Shown here: positions 55,779 to 64,000 of the stretch, piece after piece
Layout: each line of letters starts with the position of its first letter
How positions within the stretch are numbered: position 1 is the stretch's first letter
Source: Lytechinus variegatus
Taxonomy: Eukaryota; Echinodermata; Echinoidea; Temnopleuroida; Toxopneustidae
Assembly (NCBI RefSeq): GCF_018143015.1
Contig: NC_054753.1
Location: 27,855,462 to 27,919,461 of the forward strand
Reading direction: 5' to 3'
DNA length: 64,000 bases
Translations under genes and position numbers: made by a program
The notes under the pieces: generated by a model
Told to the model about the DNA's origin: nothing
The model's input: only the letters and a program-made list of their open reading frames with translations
The model's database searches: none

Positions 55779-57602
55779 ATGGCCGACACATTAAAAAATG
55801 TCATCTCCCAGAGTACAGAGTGTCCTGTATGTCTTTCTACCTTCACTGATCCCAAGATCCTGTCTTGTTCTCACACATTCTGCAAGACCTGTCTGGACAA
55901 CCTCTTGGAGTGCCATGGTAATTACCAGATCCGATGCCCTGTATGCAGAGCTATAACCCAGGTCCCAAACCAAGATGTCAGCAAACTACAGGTAAATCTT
56001 GCTTTGAAGAATCTAATAGAGGACATGAAGTGTCATCCTCAGATTTGCATGAGTTGTAAATCCGATGAAAAGTCCTGTGCTGCTGTTTACTGCCAAGACT
56101 GTGGCAAGTATCTCTGCACCACTTGCCTCAACGCCCACTCTCAATGGGGTGACTTCATTGATCATGAAGTCATAGCCATGAGTGAGATATCATCAGGGAA
56201 GGTGACGATACGTAGGTACCGGAAATGCAGGAAACACCCGAAAGAAGACGAGGAGTGCTTCTGTTCCAATTGCAGGAGATTCACATGCTTTAGATGTGTT
56301 GTCATGGCACATACGGGGGAAGGACACCAGGTCATGGAGGCAGCTGCCTATGAGAACATACACCGGGAGAGCATCGAAGGCATAAAATCAAAGGTGGATG
56401 AGAAGCAAGTATGCTTCCAGAAGTACTTAGATTTCATCGATGAACAGATGAAGCTTGTTGGTAGTACTAAGAAAGGGTGTATAGCTGATATCAACAATGC
56501 TTACGATGATGAAGTCCGGCAGATGACAGAGAGAAGAGACATCCTGATTGGAGAAGTTACGGAAAAGACTGAAGGAGTAGAGAAAGAACTGAAAGAGATG
56601 AAGACATCGGCTCAGAAGTACATCAATCAGCTGACGATCGTTGCTGAAATGGTGACCAACAGAACAAAGATACCGTTCGATATGGATACTTTGGCTGCAC
56701 ACGACACTCTCTGTGAGGAGATACGAGAGGCTTTTGATCAAGAGGATCCTGACTACGAGAAGCCAAGGAAATCAAGCAAGAAAGGGAAAAGTGTCGGTTT
56801 TGAGAGAAACGTTCGAAAGGACGAGTTAGATCTCGGTAAGATTGTTCACGCAGTTGAAAAGAACGTCGCTTTGCCTACTCAGAACAGCATGAATGCCATG
56901 ATTAGTACTCCAGATGGTAGGATGGCGGTAGGGTGCGGGACAGGTGGCATCAACATCTTCTCTTCTGACGGCGAATTCCAACAGACAGTTCTCAAAGATG
57001 TTTGGATTCGTGCGGTAGGGTACCTCTCTGACGGTCGATGTATTGTGATCGATTATGCAAACGATATCACACTCTACACACCAGAATACGTAAAATTGAA
57101 TGTAATGTTTGAGTCTTTGGGTGAAGATGAAGGCGGGATTCCTAATCTCACTGTTGGTACTGATGATCTGATCTATGTGAGCTACAGGAAAGCCCAAAAG
57201 ATCCTTGTATTTTCAGCAGCAGGTGGGCAAGCAGTCAGGGAGATACCATGCACTGGATATACGCCAACGCAAATCAATAGTTACGATGACTTTCTTCTCG
57301 TTAAATCAGTGGATACTTTACGATTGATAGACAAAGAAGGTGCTGTACAACATACATTAACCAAACCTGATAGTTACATTTCTGCAACTGTATCTCAAGG
57401 TAATCTCATCCTGGTAGCCACGGTGAAGCATGAAGAAGGGTTGGTGAGTATTGACGAGTATACAAATGAGCTTACACACATACGAAACCTTGTTAATGAT
57501 TACAAGATTGCAAAGCCTGGTAGAAATTGGTATTATCTCCAGCAATACCGATCAGGCGAGATCGCTTTCTGCACCCCGAATAGACTCTATATATTCTACT
57601 GA
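55779..57602 (+). CDS. TRIM-family E3 ubiquitin ligase, copy C
   Basis: Intact 607-aa paralogue with the same RING, two B-boxes, coiled coil and propeller. The frame is open further upstream (to 55653), but that part lies before the acceptor ending at 55760 and is intronic in the aligned copies. ATG at 55779 matches the starts of A and B. From the second B-box to the linker it differs from A at only about three residues. The last ~40 residues and the 3' UTR instead match copy B (NDYKIAKPGRNWYYLQ here, NDYKIAKPCRNWYYLQ in B, TDYKIEKPDRSWYYLQ in A). Propeller differences from A are few and clustered. The mosaic suggests gene conversion between units. The ubiquitin ligase role is inferred from the domain order. 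Confidence 0.93.
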   Translation: MADTLKNVISQSTECPVCLSTFTDPKILSCSHTFCKTCLDNLLECHGNYQIRCPVCRAITQVPNQDVSKLQVNLALKNLIEDMKCHPQICMSCKSDEKSCAAVYCQDCGKYLCTTCLNAHSQWGDFIDHEVIAMSEISSGKVTIRRYRKCRKHPKEDEECFCSNCRRFTCFRCVVMAHTGEGHQVMEAAAYENIHRESIEGIKSKVDEKQVCFQKYLDFIDEQMKLVGSTKKGCIADINNAYDDEVRQMTERRDILIGEVTEKTEGVEKELKEMKTSAQKYINQLTIVAEMVTNRTKIPFDMDTLAAHDTLCEEIREAFDQEDPDYEKPRKSSKKGKSVGFERNVRKDELDLGKIVHAVEKNVALPTQNSMNAMISTPDGRMAVGCGTGGINIFSSDGEFQQTVLKDVWIRAVGYLSDGRCIVIDYANDITLYTPEYVKLNVMFESLGEDEGGIPNLTVGTDDLIYVSYRKAQKILVFSAAGGQAVREIPCTGYTPTQINSYDDFLLVKSVDTLRLIDKEGAVQHTLTKPDSYISATVSQGNLILVATVKHEEGLVSIDEYTNELTHIRNLVNDYKIAKPGRNWYYLQQYRSGEIAFCTPNRLYIFY

Positions 57603-58269
57603 TAATAATGGATCAACTTTAATGAATTACAGTGTTACGGTATCACTACATATCGAGGAGGGGGGGGGGTCATATCCACTGAATTGTCCCCCTAGCTTTT
57701 TAATGTTATTCTTTAAACGGATTTATACAAATTATTTAATTATACCTTTGAAGTCAAGAACTACGTTATTTTATATCAAACGAATTTCCGCATTACGAGT
57801 CAATTAGAATTGATAGGTTTGAATTCAGTGTGCTTGAATTGGCTTCGGTATTGCTTAGCTAACAAATGTGGGACATGGGACAACAGTCTAGGCAAGGTAG
57901 ATCAGAAGAGTTTAGAATATTGTAAAATTGAAAGGACCAACCACAACTACTGACACAATCATGCTGAAAACATGAAGTTAACTTGAAACAGTTTGTCTTC
58001 TACCCCGAATTCGTAGCAAGTTCGTATACACCCCCCCGTGGACTACTCCATACAATAAACTCTTCTATTAAAATGTAGGTCATTAGACATGTAAAGTATA
58101 TATAAACAAAAATACCATGGACATGGCACGATAAATTTCGTTGTGCTTACTTACTTAAGGCTAGGGTAGTGGTTAGGCATAAACTTTTTTTATCTTCCAT
58201 AAAATTGACCTTTAAAAACCTTAAATCAACAGTTTTTGGTCTATAAACCAACAAAAATGCCTTGAAAAT

Positions 58270-58445
58270 AAATGTATTCATATTCATCCGAATTTCTTAA
58301 CCCTATACAGACTAGGCTATTTTAACGCCTAAAAAGACGGGGGTTGGCTGATTCATTCCCCTTATGATCTTGACCGTCGAATGTCGAGGGCTGCTGAATC
58401 AACCCCTTGTCTTTTTAGGGTCACCTAAGTTTAGTGTCCTTTTTC
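58270..58445. mobile_element. Palindromic MITE
   Basis: CCTAAAAAGACGGGGGTTGG and TGATTCA on the left pair with TGAATCAACCCCTTGTCTTT and TTAGG on the right. Outer limits uncertain. Confidence 0.5.
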
Positions 58446-58599
58446 TCAGAACCTTAATTTTAAAAAAATGTTGGCAAAAAAGCATTAACTGGATTTGTTA
58501 TATATATCATATAAAATTATGAACTCTATAAACAACACGTATTATTATGATGTATATTGCATGTATGCATATAAGAATAAGTCAACTATAATTTCTTCA

Positions 58600-58815
58600 T
58601 TTCCAGGGGGGTCCACACTTTACAAGCTTTGCTTTTTAGTGGATCCCCCTCATTTCCATTTATGCTCTATATTATACTGTTTTTTCTGTTTTACGAAGTT
58701 AGAATGCCCTATCAAATTGTACTTGATTTGTATTGCTTTATATTGCTTTATATTACTTTGTATTATATTTTGAATGGAAATGAAATAAAAGAACTGAATT
58801 GAATTGAATTGAAAA
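58600..58815 (+). mobile_element. LINE 3' end with stem-loop and GAATT tail
   Basis: The stem GGGGGTCCAC...GTGGATCCCCC lies at about 58604-58650. The segment ends AAATAAAAGAACTGAATTGA plus a GAATT repeat. Same design as 28800-29040 with different stem bases. Confidence 0.6.
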
Positions 58816-58963
58816 TCTTTACTGCGAATAGTAAATAATTCGTATATAATTGATTTCGCACTTGACACATGCACCTTTATCTTTTTTCTATGCATTCTAA
58901 ATTGCAGGGATTTTTAAAAGAAATCCAGAGGGACTATATTTGGGGACCAATCGAAATCTGGAT

Positions 58964-60222
58964 TAAAGGTCAAGTCCACCTCAGAAAAAATGTTGATTTG
59001 AATCAATAGAGAAAAATCAGACAAGCACAATGCTGAAGATTTCATCAAAATCGGATGTAAAATGAGAAAGTTATGACATTTCAAAGTTTCGCTTATTTTT
59101 AACAAAAAAGTTATATGAACGAGCCAGTTACATCCAAATGAGAGAGTTGATGATTTCACTTACTCACTATTTCTTTTGTTTTTTATTGTTTGAATTATAC
59201 AATATTTCAATTTTTACGAATTTGACGATTAGACCTCCTTGTGTGAAGCACAAAATGTTAAAATAATGGAATTCCACGTGTTCAGGGAGGAATGAAACTT
59301 CATTTCGCATGACAATGACGAGAAAATAAAAATATTTCATATTTCAAACAATAAAAAACAAAAGAAATAGTGAGTGAATGACATCGTCGACTCTCTCATT
59401 TAAATGTAGCTGGCTCGTTCATATAACTGTTTTTGTGAAATAAATTGAATTGAATTGAATTGAAGGTTTTATTATCATTTCATCGCAGCCAGTGGCTGAC
59501 TTGAGAAAGATTTACAAAGTAAAAACATAATATATAAACATAAATAGTGAAATATTTGATATAAATCATAACCGCAACAACATTGAAAATAAACGAATAT
59601 TTTTTGAAAGAAATGTCCAATAACCAATTAATATTCCAGTAAAATTTTGAGACATAATAATCCAATGCGTATGAATATAGTTTCACTTGAAGTTAAAATT
59701 GTTGGTATAAAGAATAGTGTATTAAGAAATAAATTGCAAAAAATTGAGTATCGTGTAGAAAGTTATGGAAAAATTGCAAAAATAAAGGTTTCACGGAGTG
59801 CATAATTGAGTGGCCTTGTATTCTCGAAAAACTCTAGTAATTTAACATAATTAGATGAATTCAAACATATATGAAAATAATGCATCAACAATTTAAAAAC
59901 TTTAAAAACTCAAATGTACATCCAAATTTATGAAAGAAGTTTATATTAAGAAAAATTTAAGCTTGATTGGGATACATGGTGAAGATTCATTATAAACTCG
60001 AAATTACCTCGAAATTAAAGCGGATGGATATAAATTTAGAAATCGGTTGTACATTTTATTTTCATATCAAAATAAGAATATTTACATTACAAAGTGAAAC
60101 TTTGAAATGTCATAACTTTCTTATTTTACATCCGATTTTGATGAAATTTTCAGTGTTATGCTTGTTGAATTTTTCTCTTTTTATTCAAATCAAGATTTTG
60201 TTAGGGTGGACTTGTCCTTTTA
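58964..60222. mobile_element. MITE with ~130 bp terminal inverted repeats, interrupted by a LINE tail
   Basis: TAAAGGTCAAGTCCACC at the left and its mirrored GGTGGACTTGTCCTTTTA at the right begin inverted arms of about 130 bp. An inner inverted pair follows (ACGAGCCAGTTACATCCAAA / ATGTAGCTGGCTCGT). Unit B has the empty site (TTTTGGATTTAGTATGAAT near 22860). Target is TA or TTA. Confidence 0.8.
59436..60085 (-). mobile_element. LINE 3' fragment inserted in the 58964 MITE
   Basis: On the minus strand it ends CAGCCACTGGCTG (a small hairpin) and an AATTC-type tail at 59436-59462. The MITE arm resumes near 60085. No coding remnant recognised. Confidence 0.55.
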
Positions 60223-61743
60223 GTATGAATACATTTACTTTAGTTTTAAATCTTGAGGGATTTCAATTTGAATCCGTTGTGATTTAAAAATAAATTTGTA
60301 GGAATGGTCTCGAACTACAGTTCGTCTGGATTTATTTCAAATCCCTGCAATGTAGAGTGAAGGTTTGATGATTTTCTTGTTACGTAAATGCACAAGACTT
60401 GCTTGATGGAGTTTGTAGCTGTATAGTGTAATTATTAAGTATATTTAGCTTATCATCATACTTACGTAAGGATCAAAATGAAAATACGACACCTCGGCTT
60501 TCATGATCTATCCTTTCAAGGTATTTTATACTTTGAATCTTATATGTTTTGTATTAATAATGCCTTATACGAATGAAATCAATCAATCAATATGATACAT
60601 GTAAAATAGACTGGTTTATATATCATTGAATATATCATATGATATTACGAAGTATGTAACCATCGCAGATGCATGAATGTTATTTTTGTGTTTCCTGTAA
60701 ATTATGTTCGGTGTGTATATGTCTTGATTTTACACATTTACACGTCCTTTTCTATTGATTTTACGATTGGTTTGTTATTGTGGTACTCAAGATATATATA
60801 TATTTGATGAAGGGTGTAGCTGTACTTTTGTGTTCTTAAGTCAGTTTTGCTCGTCATCATTTACTTAGGTAAGGACCTTAAAGGGGAATCCAACCCAAAT
60901 AAAAAATTGTTTTTATAAGGAAAATAAAAATCAGACAAGTTGATAGGTGAAAGTTTGAACAATATTGGACAAACAACAAGAAAGTTATGAATTTTAAAAG
61001 TAGTAAATATTGGTAATCACTATACCCATGGAGACTTCAAATTGGCCGCATATGGGATGTCATAGTGATGTAAGGCAAGGACTATTCCTCCATGTACTCC
61101 AATACATATTTTGACTAAAATGTCATTTTTCCTAAAAGTTTTATTTCAAATTATATTTTGCTTTCATGAGGACATAAAACAATATACTACCTGGGTTATA
61201 TTTAGATTACTGCCCCAGGGGAATGGGTACTTTGGAGAAAACCACAAATCCCTGATAATAAAGTACATGGCCTATGAGAAAGTTGTCCTTGCCCATTGTC
61301 ATAATTTACCTACTGAGTTGCCAATTTGAAATCTACATAGTATTAGTGATCTCAATTTTAAAGCAGCTATAACTTTCTTATTTCTTGTCCAATTTCTTTC
61401 AAACTTTCACCATTCTGTTTAATTTATTTTTCTCCTTCCCGACACAACATTCTATGGCCAAGGCTGGATTCCCCTTTAAGCCATATCGAGTTTCATGAGC
61501 TATCATGTTAAGGTTATTTTACCCTTTAAATCTTACACTTATATTTGTCGTGTTTTTCCTGTGAATAGAATCACTCAATCAATCACTCAATCTGATAAAA
61601 TATACTTTTATACATAAACATACAACACTAATTTCATTGTAACACATACCACCATATCATATAAAACTACGAGCTATAGAACTATATATAACCAACGCCC
61701 TATTAATAATATATTGTCTATTAAGTACATGTATATATGTGAA
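60223..61743 (+). other. Distal flank of unit C, no gene
   Basis: Collinear with unit B 22865-23800. Contains a unit-C-specific MITE (60873-61480). Confidence 0.5.
60873..61480. mobile_element. MITE, TTAAAGGGGAATCCA ends
   Basis: CTTAAAGGGGAATCCAACCC at the left is mirrored by GCTGGATTCCCCTTTAAG at the right. Subterminal arms repeat GAAAGTTATGAATTTTAAA-like and AGTTATAGCTGCTTTAAA-like text. The site is empty in unit B (near 23505). Likely TTAA or TA target. Confidence 0.7.
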
Positions 61744-62871
61744 CAGTGGCGTACCGTGGGTCACGGCATTGGGGGGCACCAGCAAAACTTTCGAGTCACT
61801 TAGGGAACGCGCGAAGCGCGCTCAGTTGTCAGGTTATTGATCTATTTGAGACATCTTAAGGACATGCAGTGCCATTAAACGGATATGTATCTCACTGGTT
61901 GAAAATAATGCGAGCGTGAAGCGCGAGCAGACAATTTTGATATTGAGACCTAAAAAGGGACATTATAAGCATTTTTTTGTAATCATGATACATACCTGTC
62001 TCGCTAAACAAAAAATGCGAGCGCGAAGCGCGAGCTGAAATTTTTGTATATATTGACCCCAAACAGGGACATTTTAAGGACTTTATTTTAGGAATCCAAT
62101 AAGAGTATGCATATCTTAGCATAGTCATCTAAGTGCCATCCTTTGCTGATTTTGTTAGAATTACATCTAAACGCATTAAGCACTTTTTTTGTAGTAATTA
62201 TAATCATGATAATCATACGCATCTCACTAATCAAATACTGCGAGAGCGAAGCGGGACATTCTAATGCTTGTTTGCAGAAATTCACTAAGACCGTACGAAT
62301 TTCACTAACCAAATGATGCGAGCAGCGAACAGAAATTTTTTGATATTGAGATCAGAAAAATTGATATTTTAAGGATTGATTTTAGGAATTCATGAAGAGC
62401 AGACATCTCACCAAACAACTAATGTGAACGTTAGCACGGACAGGAAATATTTTGTATGAACACCTTCAAATAGGACAATCACTTTAAGTGCTCATGAAAA
62501 AGAAGCAATTGTCACTGCATGAAACAATAATAACTCGAATTGCGAGGAAATATATTTGGTGTATATTGATTTGAAAAGGGAGGTTTTAGTATTAGAGGAT
62601 TAACGGATTATATATCTCGTTAAACAGTCTATATATGCTTTCACCAAGATCAATAAAGGCTCTGAGCAAATAATGTTTTATAAAGTTAAGAAAAAACTTC
62701 TTATGCAACATAGCATAACTTAATATAATATAACATTTTAATGAACAATAATTTATCCTATCCCCACTACGTTTCTCTCCCTTTCTCCCTCTTTTTCTCC
62801 TTTTCCCGTTTTTTTTGCCAGCCGATGGGGGGGACACGTGCCCTCCATGCCCCCCCGTAGTTACGCCACTG
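61744..62871. mobile_element. hAT-like non-autonomous element, CAGTGGCGTA family, copy 2
   Basis: The ends CAGTGGCGTACCGTGGG and CCCGTAGTTACGCCACTG are flanked by a perfect 8 bp duplication TATGTGAA (61736-61743, 62872-62879). Unit B has no element here (near 23830). About seven internal units with GCGAGCGCGAAGCGCGAGCT cores. No transposase. Confidence 0.92.
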
Positions 62872-62918
62872 TATGTGAATAATTTGAGACACTTTACATG
62901 TCTTTGTCTCCTTTCTAT

Positions 62919-63091
62919 AAGTTTTTTACGATTTTCCTGTTACCTTAGCTAGTGCTTAATATTTGTTTAACGTAGTTAGTAGCTGCAGCTACTAACTACG
63001 TCAAACAAATATTAAGCACTAGCTAAGGTACTAACTACGTCAAACAAATATTAAGCACTAGCTAAGGTAACAGGAAAATCGTAAAAAACTT
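62919..63091. repeat. Quasi-palindrome with a 39 bp tandem duplication in one arm
   Basis: About 65 bp starting AAGTTTTTTACGATTTTCCT is repeated in reverse complement after the centre AGCTGCAGCT, with one mismatch. The right arm carries its ACTAACTACGTCAAACAAAT unit twice (62991-63029, 63030-63068). Unit B has only the single forward version. Confidence 0.85.
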
Positions 63092-63568
63092 GTATTTGTG
63101 TGTTCCATTCAGATTTTTTTTTGGGGGAGGGGGTTGGCTTGTTTTCGGTTACTTAGGGAAGATTCCATTTAAATTAAGTCATATCAGCTTTCAAGACCTA
63201 TCCTTTCAAAGTATTTTTGTACTCTATATCTTATTTAATTTGTTATGCATGGCGAATAGAATTCATTTAGCCGATCAATCTATTAAGATAAATTGATGTA
63301 ATTAAACATGCTATCATAATTTCATTTTAGCTCATATCCATTATACATGTTATGTTCATCATATGAAATTAATATGAACAAATGATGTAAGAAACGTGGA
63401 TCGTAATTTTGATTGTTATTTTCAGAATATTTTTCTGTAAATATTATATAATTTGTTGAATTATGCTTTGATTTCACATATTTTACACGTCTTTTTTTCC
63501 ATAGGTTTTTCTGGTTGTCTTGTTATTTTGGTGCTCAAGATTTGTTATACGTATTTTGTACCTGTCTT

Positions 63569-63701
63569 GGGGCCCGTAACACAAAGCTTAGCAATCATCA
63601 TACAACACGTTTTTTACGATTGATTGCATTGACTACAATGTACAATTGATCTTGAAAATCAAGCTTACGATTAATCGCTTAACCTTTGTGTTACAAGACC
63701 C
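63569..63701. mobile_element. MITE, GGGGCCCGTAACACAAAGC family
   Basis: Positional counterpart of 5783-5900 and 24322-24438. This copy has the best-preserved ends (GGGGCCCGTAACACAAAGC / CCTTTGTGTTACAAGACCC). Confidence 0.7.
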
Positions 63702-64000
63702 TGTTGAGTTTTATAAATATATTTCGTGTGACATCAAGTAACATAGTTTACATCCCATTTGAATTTAAGCTATATATCGGCTAATATGTGATAATATGTC
63801 CAGTTACTTTTATACTCTAAATTTTATACTTCTATGTCTTATGTTATGCCTAGCGAATATAATCAACCAATCAATCAGATGAAATAAACTAGTGTATAAA
63901 CAAACTAACGTTGAAAAAGTCTTTCCTTTTTTTGTTGAAGTTGTGATTACGAAAGAACTGTCAACCAAAATACTTTATCGAGGATTCGGGATATATCCCC

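Larger units (their letters stand above)
57603..58963 (+). other. 3' flank of TRIM C, no gene
   Basis: Collinear with unit B from 21184. Contains the empty site of B's LINE near 57643, a palindromic MITE (about 58270-58445) and a LINE tail (about 58600-58815). Confidence 0.5.
54240..64000 (+). repeat. Segmental duplication unit C (TRIM copy C), runs off window
   Basis: Collinear with unit A from about 54250 (the GGTTGGTGGGGAGTTATGGG tract) and with unit B after the gene. The 5' half is more diverged than A is from B. Unit-specific gains are the MITE pair at its left side, the LINE-bearing MITE at 58964-60222, the MITE at 60873-61480 and the hAT-like element at 61744-62871. Confidence 0.75.
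62872..64000 (+). other. Distal flank of unit C to window end, no gene
   Basis: Collinear with unit B 23850-24700. Holds a quasi-palindrome (62919-63091) and a positional MITE (63569-63701). Confidence 0.5.

Overview
The window looks like genomic DNA from a sea urchin (Echinoidea; Lytechinus is my guess, by inference only). The grounds are lineage-expanded TRIM genes with a beta-propeller tail, compact rhodopsin-like receptors, tRNA-derived SINEs, several LINE clades and dense small inverted-repeat transposons. It is AT-rich, gene-poor, eukaryotic accessory DNA. Nothing bacterial, no CRISPR array and no convincing functional tRNA or rRNA gene was seen.

Layout. (1) About 58-11115, unit A of a segmental duplication: a candidate noncoding first exon, a 2.6 kb intron filled with repeats, an intact 607-aa TRIM gene (3184-5007), then a flank carrying a 3.3 kb DNA transposon. 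(2) About 11621-27095, unit B: the same unit, enlarged by nested hAT-like elements (11803-14392) and by a 3.3 kb Tx1/L1-like LINE inserted 50 bp after the stop of an intact 608-aa TRIM gene (15991-17817). (3) 27122-29115: a composite element with ends made of tandem 15-16 bp repeats, enclosing a purine tract, a SINE, a palindrome and a LINE tail. (4) About 29290-35620: a large inverted duplication with two divergent two-exon GPCR genes (308 and 310 aa). (5) 35.6-54.2 kb: mostly mobile DNA, including a candidate solo LTR, one isolated exon-like segment (39656-39823), a four-level transposon nest (43650-47399) and a truncated CR1/Jockey-group LINE sitting inside a MITE. (6) About 54240 to the end, unit C: a third intact TRIM gene (start at 55779), followed by a flank with its own unit-specific insertions.

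How the parts relate. The three TRIM genes are near-identical RING/B-box/coiled-coil proteins that differ mainly at scattered sites in the C-terminal propeller, the pattern expected of diversifying recognition proteins. Copy C follows copy A through most of its length and switches to copy B in the last ~120 coding bases and 3' UTR, suggesting gene conversion. Because the units share an ancestral sequence, many insertions can be compared with an empty paralogous site, which gives exact ends and target duplications. The two GPCR genes arose by inverted duplication and are unrelated to the TRIM genes. No operon-like or new multi-gene system is supported. The most unusual signals are motif arrays inside transposons: TTAACTTCCGTAACG copies, DR1-like direct repeats, and GCGC-N3-GCGC repeats shared by different hAT-like families.
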